DNA of 64,000 nucleotides from Sphingopyxis yananensis (GCF_020687785.1 NZ_JAJEWI010000007.1:1-64000), one strand, 5' to 3'; shown: positions 45,714 through 54,507, counted from the first letter of the stretch. Made by a program: numbers and translations. Notes: a model not told the origin generated them from the letters alone.

Positions 45714-46785
45714 GCAACAGACAACAGCGGCGGGAAGGATGCAGCAGCATCATCCCGCTCGCATTCGAAATAAAGATAGGATCATATTATAAGTTATTAA
45801 TTTTAAATTATAAAAATTAATTATTTATCACATAAGCCTGCTACTTATGGATGTCAATTTTGCGGCTGTCGCAGCGAAAATCATACAACCGTAATGGGAA
45901 GCAAAGCAGTACTACTAGCGCAACCGCAGCCCAATCCGAACACACGCTTCAACTCCATCGTTCTTCTTGCTGTCATTTGGGCCCCGTCAATCGCCCTCAC
46001 CGCGATTCCCATGCGGTCTTCCATTTTTTTCCATCACCTGATGATCGGTTCGCCGAACCAGCTTCGCGCTGCGCTCCTGCCGTTCTGCTACCAGCTCCGG
46101 CGTGAGCTTCACGCCTGGCCTTCGGCCTGTTTAGCTCCTGGTTTTCGAGGTGGTTTCAGCTTTCAAGCCCTGCTGTCGTTCGAATTCGACGGGTGACAGC
46201 ATCTCCTTCAAGATATGCAAGGCACGGCGCCATTGACGCCGCCGTATATCATAGCTGTGTACCGTAGAATACGCATCTTAACGATGCCCTGCCGGTCGAA
46301 AGAATGACGTCAGCGCCGTGGGGGTCTAATCGCGCCGCGCCCAAAGCGTGATGCACCGCTGTGCCGCAGCTGCGGATCCGCCCCAGACGCACCTGGAAAT
46401 CATCATCTGGACTGCTCATCTGGGCGAGGCCGTCATTGGCGGATAATCTGCCATACGCGATTGTATGGATTTATCGTGATTTTGAGGAATGAAAGCTGGC
46501 AGGCCTACGCGTCTGCCATACAGAAAAATCCTACCTAACCAATCACATAGACCTCGCCTTCTGGCGGTCCTTTTATCTTGCCATCCCCTCTCCCTTCCCC
46601 CCTGCCTCCCACAGATTGTCCGCCAAGCCCCGCCATTATAAGCAAATCTACTATTGCATGCGATCAACGAGATCATCGCGGAGCTCGCTGAGAAAGGGCT
46701 ACAAATAGGCTCGTTTCTAGTTCTGGAGCAGGTGATGTTTGCGGTTTTTCAGTCACCTGATCGATAGCCGCCGTGTCGCTTTGCC
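45714..46785. other. Degenerate zone between catabolic genes and integrative-element remnant
   Basis: About 1.07 kb with an AT-rich stretch (45780-45840), a transposase tail (listed separately) and further broken sequence. No intact gene is recognised. It marks the seam between the pathway genes and the transfer-type genes. Confidence 0.6.
46131..46250 (-). pseudogene. IS3-like transposase C-terminal tail
   Basis: Minus-strand frame reads RRALHILKEMLSPVEFER and then a stop at 46131-46133. The SPVEFER phrase is typical of the last part of IS3-family OrfB proteins. Upstream sequence has diverged. Only a short tail remains, so assignment is moderate. Confidence 0.45.
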
Positions 46786-47075
46786 TCAGCACTGGCGGCA
46801 CATTATCCTAGCGCAGAAACAGCGGCGCGTGCGCCCATGAGCCTTTAGCGGCGCTGGCATAAACGGGCCGTTTGACGATACCCCGTCCACCGATCGACTG
46901 AGCTTAGTAAGATAGCTGCGTGTTTCATGTGGGAGTGGCCGTCCGTTCTTGAGATGCTCGTCATAGCGTCCAGGTCCCGCATTATAAGCAGCCAACATGC
47001 CGACCGGATTACCGTATCGATCGTGCAGTTCGCGCAGATATGCTGTTCCAGCGATGATGTTGTCGCGCGGACGCC
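46786..47075 (-). pseudogene. Lytic transglycosylase C-terminal fragment (conjugation-type)
   Basis: Minus-strand frame contains PRDNIIAGTAYLRELHDRYGNPVG and AAYNAGPGRYDEH, the end of a soluble lytic transglycosylase domain as in TrbN/VirB1-type proteins. The N-terminal half with the catalytic Glu is missing. The fragment joins a truncated TraF gene in a different frame. It is a deletion remnant of a conjugative transfer region. Confidence 0.75.
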
Positions 47076-47363
47076 GAACCTGCAAACAACCTGCCCAGCG
47101 ACCGCCGCGATTTCTTTGATCAGCGGTAGGCCAAGCGGAAGATAGCCGCGCTCCGCTAGAAAGCCTGCAACGGTCGGAGGCGGCATGATCGCGGCCAAAT
47201 CGCCACTCCTCGGCATAGTGCCGACATCCACCCAATAGAGGCCAATCGGCACGCTCGGGCTCGCATTCCACAGCAATCGCAGCGTCGGATCGATCATCAT
47301 GACTGCGGCGGTCGCGCAAATGGCAGCCGCCATAACGGCTAATGTTGTACGCGCGTTCTTCAT
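47066..47363 (-). pseudogene. TraF-type signal peptidase, 3'-truncated
   Basis: The frame from the ATG at 47363 has an N-terminal membrane segment (TTLAVMAAAICATAAVM) and then SPSVPIGLYWVD, the S26 signal-peptidase signature region of conjugal TraF proteins. LIKEIAAVAGQVVCRFGV is the lysine region. The protein is cut after about 100 residues and runs on into transglycosylase sequence out of frame. TraF normally matures pilin subunits. Confidence 0.75.
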
Positions 47364-47374
47364 TGCACCGCACC

Positions 47375-47824
47375 TTACCGAGCAAGCCACGCGTCATGAC
47401 GCTGCACCGTGTAAGCGCGGGGCGCGTCATGTGCCGTCATCCGATTGTGCACATGGCGCCAATGATCGGGAGCCACATCCGCTGGATCGATCCTCAATGC
47501 GTCAACGATCGCTTCCAATACGCGCTGAACCTTTGGCCAGCCGGATTGTCGCAGAAGCAGCTCTCCGCCTGGATTGACACTGGGGATCGTCTGATAGCCT
47601 TCACCCAGTCTGACAGTGCGAACGATGTCGATCCTCGACATTGCGGTGCCATAGTCGTTGGCTACCCAGCGTATGAAAGCAAACACGCTGCCTGGCAAAC
47701 GCCGGCGACGTCGGTCTAAGACTTGCTCCTCGGCGACCCGGCCAAAGCGGATCCAGTGCTCGACGCGGCTCTCGATCCACAACAGATCAACCGTAGCGCC
47801 ACCTTGGAAAGATACAGCGCTCAT
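47375..47824 (-). CDS. DUF2840 domain protein
   Basis: The 149-residue protein has WIESRVEHWIRFGRVAEEQVLDRRRR near 16-41 and GWPKVQRVLEAIVDAL near 95-110, matching DUF2840. This family is known from alphaproteobacterial integrative elements, next to traF. Its function is not known. It lies 11 bp upstream of the traF remnant and appears intact. Confidence 0.8.
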   Translation of the reverse strand: MSAVSFQGGATVDLLWIESRVEHWIRFGRVAEEQVLDRRRRRLPGSVFAFIRWVANDYGTAMSRIDIVRTVRLGEGYQTIPSVNPGGELLLRQSGWPKVQRVLEAIVDALRIDPADVAPDHWRHVHNRMTAHDAPRAYTVQRHDAWLAR

Positions 47825-48019
47825 GCTGCCCTCTCCTGCTCACAATCACCTACTGCCTGATGCGAGATCACCCGGCAGCAGCGAGATCGAGAGGGCCGCA
47901 TTCCGCCTGCTCGCCGCCGCGCGAGCGCTCCTCTCGTTAGCAAGAATCCGAAGGATTCTGTGTTAGCATTGTTAAGGGCCAGATTCGGCGCTGTGTTCCA
48001 ATAGCTTGGATGCACTTTC

Positions 48020-48087
48020 GGTTTTTGATAGTCCGAGTCTTCGGTTACCGATAGTCCGAGTCCGGCGGTTAATGATAGTCCGAGTCT
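48020..48087 (+). repeat. Three iteron-like direct repeats
   Basis: The core GATAGTCCGAGTC follows GGTT in three units starting at 48020, 48043 and 48067 (spacing 23 and 24 bp, about two helix turns). Such iterons bind plasmid or element initiator proteins. No replication initiator gene is visible nearby. Confidence 0.75.
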
Positions 48088-48096
48088 CATGGCAAG

Positions 48097-48105
48097 TTAT
48101 CCACA
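48097..48105 (+). promoter_or_regulatory. DnaA box next to the iterons
   Basis: TTATCCACA is an exact DnaA box. With the three iterons 10 bp to the left it forms a plausible replication origin for the former integrative element. Confidence 0.6.
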
Positions 48106-48275
48106 GGCCAGATGAGATTTATCATGAGAGCTAGAGGGTCGCCTTCTTGCCTACTCAGAGACGATTCTCCGCAACCCAAAACGAAGGGACGCAAGGGCGC
48201 AGATCAGCCATCGCCCACCGCGGTGCATTCTCTTTGCTTATCGTCAAAGCCAATATATTGAAGCTAAACGGAGCG

Positions 48276-49214
48276 TCAGGCCTTTGGCGGCAGCACGCCA
48301 GCGGTTCGGCGCAATTCCGCAAGCCGTTCTGAACAAATTGCATGCACGACCTGGCCAAGTTCTTCAACGCGGGCTTCAAGCCAGCGAAGTTCATCTTCAG
48401 TGATGCGGTAGTGCTTCGAATATCGCGCTTTCACATAGGCTTCTTTGAGCTTTTCGAAGCGTGAACGATCCGACTTCAGCTCGCGCGGCCAGACATCAAC
48501 CAGCCGCATGTCTATGCGCTCAGCTTGCGTTCGCAGGAACGCCAGATTGTGAACGTGTGGCGTATAGAAACTGCACACAAGAAGGACCGTATGGAACAGT
48601 CGCTCAGTAGATTGGTGCAGGTCAAATGCAGCATCCTTTAGATGCCCTTGTCCTCGATAATACTGCGCTCCACCGAAGCGCTTCATTGCACTGGGAAACC
48701 ATTCATCAAAATACTCCTGTGCCATGTCAAGCGCCTGATCGGGCGTCTTCGGTCTAGGCTTGTGGAGCGGCTTGTCGTCGGACTGATACAGCGCGATGCC
48801 GTCCTTCGCGACGTCCATGAAGAAGTAGCGCCCATGCGCCAGTCCATCATTCACTTCCTGTAGTGTGTGCACGATGAAGTTGACCGGTGTGTGCAGCGTC
48901 TTGTCGATGATCAGCTCACGGTTCAGCCGGTCTTCCAGCTTCAGCCAATAATCGACCTTGTCGGTTAGGCGCTTGTCGCTGACGATGATCAGCAGATCAA
49001 AATCTGAGCGATACCCTTTGGCGGTGTGCGGCTCATCCACCCAGCCGCCGCGCGCATAGCTGCCATAGAGCAGGATCTTATCGATCCGTCCCTTCTTCTT
49101 CCAGCTTGCTGCGCTCATCGCCATGGCATCTTCAAACTCTTCGAAGATGAGTGTCGTCACCCGTTCCAGCTCACGCTGTTTGTTGGCCGGAAGATGATCA
49201 AGATCTGTGCGCAT
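48276..49214 (-). CDS. MNT nucleotidyltransferase fused to HEPN domain
   Basis: The 312-residue protein has the nucleotidyltransferase motif LLYGSYARGG at about 49-58 and DFD at 71-73, then a C-terminal HEPN-like helical region (about 180-300). Separate MNT and HEPN proteins form toxin-antitoxin pairs in which MNT AMPylates the HEPN RNase. Here both sit in one chain, a form found on integrative elements. Whether it is a defence or stability module is inference. The start at 49214 gives MRTDLDHLPANK. Confidence 0.8.
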   Translation of the reverse strand: MRTDLDHLPANKQRELERVTTLIFEEFEDAMAMSAASWKKKGRIDKILLYGSYARGGWVDEPHTAKGYRSDFDLLIIVSDKRLTDKVDYWLKLEDRLNRELIIDKTLHTPVNFIVHTLQEVNDGLAHGRYFFMDVAKDGIALYQSDDKPLHKPRPKTPDQALDMAQEYFDEWFPSAMKRFGGAQYYRGQGHLKDAAFDLHQSTERLFHTVLLVCSFYTPHVHNLAFLRTQAERIDMRLVDVWPRELKSDRSRFEKLKEAYVKARYSKHYRITEDELRWLEARVEELGQVVHAICSERLAELRRTAGVLPPKA

Positions 49215-49283
49215 ATCGCTGGTCACCCTGCAAGGCGATGGGCGGGATGGCAAGTGTCATCCCGCCCATCGCGATTTCTAATC

Positions 49284-49532
49284 CTAGAAACGCAGCCACC
49301 ACGGGTCTTTCTCCTCCAAAGTGACAGCCACGATTGCTAAGCTGCGGCATAAGGACCGCTCCACCTCTTCGGTCGTGATCCCAAACTGTGCCGCCAGCTC
49401 ACGGTAGGAAAGGTCCTCGACAATATGGCCGAGGAAGATTTGCCGATCGACGTTGCTCATCCGCGTCGCCGCGCGCTCATAGCGGCGCAGTTTTCTCCGC
49501 TCGTTTCGGTATTTCAGGACCTTATGTCTCAT
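49284..49532 (-). CDS. Small sigma-70 region 4-like DNA-binding protein
   Basis: The 82-residue protein reads VDRQIFLGHIVEDLSYRELAAQFGITTEEVERSL at about 28-61, the helix-turn-helix of sigma region 4, without the core sigma domains. Small sigma-like proteins occur on alphaproteobacterial integrative elements. It could be a regulator of element genes. Confidence 0.75.
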   Translation of the reverse strand: MRHKVLKYRNERRKLRRYERAATRMSNVDRQIFLGHIVEDLSYRELAAQFGITTEEVERSLCRSLAIVAVTLEEKDPWWLRF

Positions 49533-50071
49533 ATCCCTTCTCCTTCAAACCACCGCAACCGGCCCGAAAGGGGGCTGGGTGGGTGGCAGGAGAGAGCGGG
49601 TTGGCCCGCACCACCGGGCGGGCTGCATCCGCAGGACCGAAACTAAGTGGCGGACCCGCTTGCGGGTTGCGGCCCGTCCGAGCGGGACTAAGGCGAAGGA
49701 CGCCCACCTAGCCCCCTTCATGTCGGTACCAACAACGCCGCCGCGGTGCGGCGACCATTTGGCGCAGCGGCGCCACCAGACTTACGAATCAAGAAAAGTT
49801 CACGCCGCACGCGGTGTGTCATTTGAGAAGCGCGGCCGCGATGAGCGGCCCCAATTGCCTGAGCCACGACCCCAAAGGGGATATTGGCGAAAAATATTTC
49901 CCTTACGCCATCGCCGCACGGAGAACGCCGCGACAAGCCGCGTCACGCCATTACCCTACGCCATGCTACGACACAGAAAATCACGACTTTCTCAGGAGTT
50001 GACGCATCCAGAAAGCTTGGTCTTCTTGAGGCATCAGAAAGACAAAATCAGCTTATTGGGAGAGGTCCGCC
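49533..50071. other. GC-rich gene-free stretch
   Basis: About 540 bp with several short GC-rich palindromes, such as ACCCGC/GCGGGT near 49645-49665. No gene or tRNA is recognised. A transfer origin or the promoter of the AlpA gene could lie here, but nothing specific supports this. Confidence 0.5.
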
Positions 50072-50350
50072 ATGATATCACAGCCGCATCTTCGCTTCTT
50101 ACGCCTCAACCAAATTCTCGATCTCACAGGGCTGAGCCGTGCCACCCTCTACCGAAAAATAGCCGCCGGCACCTTCCCGCCGCCGTATCGGATATCGGAG
50201 CGCTGTTCTGGCTGGCGAACCGGCGAAGTCGAGGTGTGGCTCCACAACCCCGTCTCCTTCACCATGGATTATCTTGACCGCACGGACATCGCCCCGCCCA
50301 TGACGCCCACGCTTACCAAACCCTATCGCCGGACCCAATTGCCGAACTAG
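50072..50350 (+). CDS. AlpA-family regulator/excisionase
   Basis: The 92-residue protein has RLNQILDLTGLSRATLYRKIAAGTFPPPYRI near 11-41, the helix-turn-helix of AlpA proteins, which control integrase genes and excision. It converges with integrase 2 and overlaps its 3' end by 38 bp. ATG at 50072 follows GGAGAGGTC. Together they form the excision module of the island. Confidence 0.85.
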   Translation: MISQPHLRFLRLNQILDLTGLSRATLYRKIAAGTFPPPYRISERCSGWRTGEVEVWLHNPVSFTMDYLDRTDIAPPMTPTLTKPYRRTQLPN

Positions 50351-51581
50351 CCGCAGCGCTTTGCCGGCGAGGAAAGCGGCCCCGCGCCGGAGCTCCGCCA
50401 GCCTGCAGCTCATCGAGCCGGTTCGACCAATATTCCATCATCTGAACCCGCTCGGCCCAATGTTCCCCGCGCACATAAGCACGGCGAACATCATTATTCT
50501 CCAAATGTCCTAATTGGCGTTCGATCGCATCGGGATGCCATTTGCCGCATTCGTTGAGAATGGTCGCCGCCATCGCCCTAAAGCCATGGGCTGTCATTTC
50601 ATCCTTGGCATAGCCAAGGCGGCGCAGCGCGGCATTCAGCGTATTATCCGACATCGCTCGGTCCGCCGAGCGTACGCTGGGAAACAGCAGCTTGCCTGCC
50701 CCCGTCATAGCATCCAGCTCCTCGAACAAGGATAAGACTTGGTCGGTTAGAGGGACCTTGTGCGGGCGGCGCATTTTGGTGCGCTCCGCAGGTATCGCCC
50801 AAATGCCAATCTCAAAATCAAACTCCGACCAAGATGCCAGTCGCAGCTCACCAGGGCGCATAAACAAATGGGCGGATAGCAACAGAGCAATGCGCACGAT
50901 CTTACTGCCATCATAGCCGTCAATGGCCCGCAATAGGCCGCCCACCTTTGCGGGGTCCGTAATCGCCGCGCGGTGGGTCACCTTTGGTGTGATCAGCGCC
51001 CCGCGAAGATCGCCAGCGGGATCTCTGTCCGCGCGGCCCGTCGCAATCGCAAAGCGGAACAAGGAACTGAGCGTTCCTCTCAGTCGGTTGGCCGTCTCAT
51101 ATTTGCCGCAAGCCTCGATCTTTTGCAGGACCTCCAAAAGATCTGGCGCATGGATATCCCGCATCCGGCGCTTGCCGATAAACGGCCGGGCATGCTCCAT
51201 CAGCCATATATTCTTCCCGATGGTTGCCTCGGAGCGCCCCTGCATTCGCAGGCGGCGGATATATTCATCGGCCAGAACATCGAAGCAATCGCTCTCGACC
51301 GCTTGCAAAGCATTGGGCCGAACACGCCGCGTCGTAGAGGGGTCTTCTCCGTTTGCGACTAGCCTGCGGGCAGCGTCTCGCTTCGCGCGAGCATCGGCCA
51401 AGGTGACATCAGGATAAAGTCCAAGCGAGATGGTTCGGCGCTTGCCTTCGAATCTATAATCGAAGCGCCAACGCGGCGCGCCTTTCGGCACCACGACCAA
51501 ATATAGGCCTCGATCGTCCCAAAGTTTATAAGGTGCAGATTGCGGCTTGGCCTGAGCGACAGCTTTAGCGCTTAATTGCAT
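50313..51581 (-). CDS. Tyrosine integrase, DUF4102 type (island 2)
   Basis: The 422-residue protein has the DUF4102 domain (KLWDDRGLYLVV), and a catalytic domain with MRPGELRLASW, AHGFRAMAA and a final Tyr in RRAYVRGEHWAERVQMMEYW. ATG at 51581 follows AGGAGAG. It lies about 170 bp left of the tRNA-Thr 3' half at 51751-51796 and is related to integrase 1. The active-site residues look intact, so the catabolic island could still be mobile if excision partners exist. Confidence 0.93.
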   Translation of the reverse strand: MQLSAKAVAQAKPQSAPYKLWDDRGLYLVVVPKGAPRWRFDYRFEGKRRTISLGLYPDVTLADARAKRDAARRLVANGEDPSTTRRVRPNALQAVESDCFDVLADEYIRRLRMQGRSEATIGKNIWLMEHARPFIGKRRMRDIHAPDLLEVLQKIEACGKYETANRLRGTLSSLFRFAIATGRADRDPAGDLRGALITPKVTHRAAITDPAKVGGLLRAIDGYDGSKIVRIALLLSAHLFMRPGELRLASWSEFDFEIGIWAIPAERTKMRRPHKVPLTDQVLSLFEELDAMTGAGKLLFPSVRSADRAMSDNTLNAALRRLGYAKDEMTAHGFRAMAATILNECGKWHPDAIERQLGHLENNDVRRAYVRGEHWAERVQMMEYWSNRLDELQAGGAPARGRFPRRQSAAASSAIGSGDRVW

Positions 51582-51750
51582 GGCAAACTCTCCTGACGGT
51601 ATCTTTTGCGTTTTAGATACCGTCAACCATGCAAAAAAGGGGCTGAGATGCAAATCGACGCCCTGAGACGTCGCGAACCATTAAATGGCCTATTTACAAT
51701 ATTTTAGTGATTTTCAATGAGACCAGTTGAGATGTTCTGATGAGAACAAA

Positions 51751-51796
51751 TGGTGCCGCTTACAGGACTCGAACCTGTGACCCCATCATTACGAAT
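51751..51796 (-). other. 3' half of tRNA-Thr(CGU), attachment site of island 2
   Basis: On the minus strand the 46 nt run from the anticodon loop (TTCGTAA, anticodon CGT) through anticodon 3' stem, variable loop, T arm GGTTCGAGTCC and acceptor to CCA. The 5' half (D arm and acceptor 5' strand) is absent. This is the typical att block of an integrase that crosses over in the anticodon loop. It is not a functional tRNA. Confidence 0.85.
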
Positions 51797-52120
51797 ACAA
51801 CTGAAGGGTTCGGACAGGCCGAGCATTTCCAATGATCGCACATTGTTTGGTGTGCCGATTTCGCGACGAACCCATCGACGACCCAAACCGGCCAAAGTCC
51901 GTATATGAATTTTATCAATCGGCCAGCCTTAGGTAAGATTGGACACCCAAAAGTGGACCCATCCCTGCCCCACGCCCAAATTAATCTATATTTTTCATGC
52001 CGATGATTTCGCTACCAGATGCCTATGGCGATTGCGGGCCGCTTGAAGCCCAAATTTCGCTTGCCTCAACTGACGAGCCGACATAATTTCGCCACCGAGA
52101 TTTGCAGTAGCAATCCGATT

Positions 52121-52298
52121 GAGGACAGTGGGGCGCGTTTTAGACGGCCTAGTATGCGAGCAGTAAGCTCTCCCGCCTCAGGACGGCCTAGCGCCGTTGC
52201 ATACCACTTGGGGACAGTGGAGGCACGCTATAGACGGCCCAGTATGCGAGCATGAGCTCACCCGCCCCAGGACGGCCAAGTGTCGGTGCATACCACAA
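52121..52298. repeat. Tandem duplicated unit of about 89 bp
   Basis: Unit 1 (52121-52210) and unit 2 (52211-52298) share GACAGTGG, AGACGGCC.AGTATGCGAGCA, ACGGCC.AG and TGCATACCAC in the same order, with scattered differences. GACGGCC occurs twice in each unit. No coding capacity is evident. It may be a structured leader or a protein-binding array before the HNH gene. Confidence 0.75.
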
Positions 52299-52328
52299 TG
52301 ATTTTTTTGATCATTGAGGGTATTGTTG

Positions 52329-52745
52329 ATGAGAATACAGAAAATCCGGTATCAGAAGTTCATCGAGCAGAAGGGCAAATGCTTCTATTGCCAAAGCCCC
52401 ATGTGCGCCCACGATATCAGCACCTTTGCCAAGCAACATGGTCTAACATCCCGGCGGGCTCGCCTGTTTTTCGTCACGGCTGAACATCTGACCGCCAAAT
52501 CTTGCGGTGGCCGAGACACCCATCAGAACATCGTCGCTGTTTGCTTATACTGCAACAGGACACGGCATTTCGCCAAGCGCCCACTTGATCCGCACAGATA
52601 TGCGGTGAAGGTGCAGGCGGCCTTAGGTCGCGGAAAATGGCATGGATGGCAACAGGCGGCACAACGGCAACATTCTACTAGCCATCATGACCAGCCGGTT
52701 CGCCCTGTCGATCTTCATGAGATAGAATGCCGCATATCGATTTAA
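52329..52745 (+). CDS. HNH endonuclease
   Basis: The 138-residue protein has a zinc site CFYC near 18-21 and CLYC near 73-76, and the HNH core with TAEHLTAKSCGG near 50-61 and THQNIVAVC. This pattern fits small HNH nucleases of phages and mobile elements. ATG at 52329 has GAGGG upstream. It may cut DNA for defence or mobility; the target is unknown. Confidence 0.85.
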   Translation: MRIQKIRYQKFIEQKGKCFYCQSPMCAHDISTFAKQHGLTSRRARLFFVTAEHLTAKSCGGRDTHQNIVAVCLYCNRTRHFAKRPLDPHRYAVKVQAALGRGKWHGWQQAAQRQHSTSHHDQPVRPVDLHEIECRISI

Positions 52746-52761
52746 AAAAATAAAGGCCAGC

Positions 52762-52793
52762 CAGCCCTAACTCCATATGATGAAGCTAGGGCC
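52762..52793 (-). terminator. 32-bp repeated hairpin (copy 1), terminator of the repeat-protein gene
   Basis: Identical to 53311-53342. GCCCTA pairs with TAGGGC around an imperfect stem; on the minus strand it is followed by GGCCTTTATTTTTTT, which fits a terminator 21 bp after the gene's stop. Confidence 0.7.
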
Positions 52794-52813
52794 GGTAGGA
52801 TCGCTATTTCATC

Positions 52814-53236
52814 CTAATTGCAAATGGTTTGATTGCCGATGATGTGGCAAACTGTTCCATCGCTATTAAAAATTTGATTACCTATTTGCCGCGAGGTTGT
52901 TCCATTGCTGTGGTATGTGCCATTACCAATGCGAGTGGAGGTAGACCCATCGCTGTGATAGCTGTGATTGCCGATATGCGTCGAATTGGAGCCATCACTG
53001 CGAAAAGTCTGATTTCCAATTCGAGTGGAACTCGAGCCGTCGCTGTGAAATGTGTTGTCTCCTATCCGAGTTGATGTGGAGCCCGCCCCTCCGCTGTTAG
53101 GAGCCGGGTTATAAGGGTTCTGATACACATCGGGCACCACCGGCTGCACCGTGCTCGGCACAGGATTCCACATTATTTGTTGTGCGCAGACAGGCGTAGC
53201 ACCTGCCAACAGCAACACGGTAAACAGCTTTTTCAA
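52814..53236 (-). CDS. Secreted protein with six 15-residue repeats
   Basis: The 140-residue product starts at a TTG with a strong GAGGAGGG ribosome site; no ATG fits. A signal peptide KKLFTVLLLAGATPVCAQQ is followed by a Pro-rich linker. Six tandem repeats of about 15 residues have the pattern GS.STRIGN.TFHSD. The last repeat has two Cys. The family name is not known to me; the regular repeat suggests a beta-solenoid or adhesive structure outside the cytoplasm. It is flanked by two copies of a 32-bp sequence. Confidence 0.75.
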   Translation of the reverse strand: MKKLFTVLLLAGATPVCAQQIMWNPVPSTVQPVVPDVYQNPYNPAPNSGGAGSTSTRIGDNTFHSDGSSSTRIGNQTFRSDGSNSTHIGNHSYHSDGSTSTRIGNGTYHSNGTTSRQIGNQIFNSDGTVCHIIGNQTICN

Positions 53237-53310
53237 TGCACCCTCCTCTTGATATCGAATCGAGCCAGCCTTCTCTACCTGTCCCGTTAAAATCGAATTA
53301 AACGACATTC

Positions 53311-53342
53311 AGCCCTAACTCCATATGATGAAGCTAGGGCCA
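53311..53342 (-). terminator. 32-bp repeated hairpin (copy 2), after integrase 3
   Basis: Identical to 52762-52793 in the same orientation, 11 bp beyond the integrase 3 stop. It could end that gene, but lacks the clear T-run of copy 1. The pair of copies may reflect duplication or insertion of the repeat-protein gene. Confidence 0.6.
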
Positions 53343-53352
53343 GTTGGTTTCG

Positions 53353-54507
53353 TCAGATTGTCATTGCGTTCGCAGCACCGGCCTCGACCGCCGCCAGCAG
53401 GGTATCATCGGCAAGGTGGCTGTAACGCATGGTGGATTGGTAATCGGCATGTCCCAGCACCTTTCCTACGGCAAATAGGTTCACTCCCGCATTGATCATG
53501 AACGATGCCGCAGAGTGCCGGAGATCATGGATACGCAGCTTCGGTAGCCCCGCTTCCCTTCGCGCCACCTGCCAAGAATGCTTGATGTCGGTGAAGGGCA
53601 GCTTAGTAGCCGGATTGGGGAGAAGCCACGGGCAACCAGTGAGACGAGGAAGCCCATCGATGACGCCCAACGCTTGCTGCGACAAGGGCACATAGCGCGA
53701 CTTTGCCGTCTTGCTGTCTGGGATCAACCACTGGCGCCTTTCCTGATCGACATGCTCCCATTTGGCCGTCAGCAGCTCCATCTTGCGAGCACCCGTCAGC
53801 ACCAACAGTTTCGCAATCGCTTCAAGGCTGCGGTTCTGCGATCCAGCACAGGCACGGAACAGCTTCTCGGCCTGCAGCGGCGTCAGAAACGTCTCCTTTT
53901 TGTTATCGAAACGAAGCTTCTGCACTGCCCGGACAGGATTGGTTGTGACGCCCGCGACCTGCCATTTGATTGCAAGCTCAAACGATCGGTTCAGAGTGAC
54001 ACGGATCTTTTCCACCGTAGCCGGTGCAAGACCATCTTTGCGCTTGTCTGCCAGCCACTCACCAATCGCTTGCGGGGTCATTTCAGTGACACGTACCTTG
54101 GCCCATTTTGGCAGCAGGTGACATTTGATGATGCGATCGGTGTTTTCTGGCCGCTTCTGATAGGTCGAGTTGTGTTTGATGTGCATGACCGCAAGCTCAC
54201 CATAGGTTGGAATAGCCTTACGCTCAGCTTTCTCGGCCTTCGGATCACTGCCAAGCTGCGTTTCGGCCCATAGGCTCTGCGCCTTTTTGCGAGCTTCAGC
54301 ATTGGAGACGGCGTTATAGTCGCTGATCGTGGTTTGGGCCTGTTTGCCATATTGATCGCGGTAGCGGAACGCATAGGACTTTCCGCCACTGGCTCGGCAT
54401 TCCAAAATGAAGCCCTTGATGATCGTATCGTAGTAATCTGTCCGCTTCTTACCAGCCTCGACCGTAGCGGCCTGACAGAAGGCGTGATCCAGCTTTGCTT
54501 TAGGCAT
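53353..54507 (-). CDS. Tyrosine integrase (phage type, element 3)
   Basis: The 384-residue protein has an N-terminal DUF4102-like region (FILECRASGGKSYAFRYRDQYGKQ), a SAM-like core domain, and catalytic residues in LTGARKMELLTAKW (Arg), HDLRHSAAS (His-x2-Arg), LGHADYQSTMRYSHL (His and Tyr). The ATG at 54507 is chosen because the upstream extension lacks domain homology. It is different from integrases 1 and 2, so belongs to a separate element. Confidence 0.92.
   Translation of the reverse strand: MPKAKLDHAFCQAATVEAGKKRTDYYDTIIKGFILECRASGGKSYAFRYRDQYGKQAQTTISDYNAVSNAEARKKAQSLWAETQLGSDPKAEKAERKAIPTYGELAVMHIKHNSTYQKRPENTDRIIKCHLLPKWAKVRVTEMTPQAIGEWLADKRKDGLAPATVEKIRVTLNRSFELAIKWQVAGVTTNPVRAVQKLRFDNKKETFLTPLQAEKLFRACAGSQNRSLEAIAKLLVLTGARKMELLTAKWEHVDQERRQWLIPDSKTAKSRYVPLSQQALGVIDGLPRLTGCPWLLPNPATKLPFTDIKHSWQVARREAGLPKLRIHDLRHSAASFMINAGVNLFAVGKVLGHADYQSTMRYSHLADDTLLAAVEAGAANAMTI

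Noticed and set aside
45714-45760. Terminator after the last SDR gene
   Set aside because: A hairpin GCGGGA/TCCCGC exists but no T-run follows; support is weak.
51751-51796. Full tRNA-Thr gene
   Set aside because: The D arm and 5' acceptor strand are absent; only the 3' half is present.
52121-52298. CRISPR array
   Set aside because: Only two long units, no regular short repeats and spacers, and no cas genes nearby.
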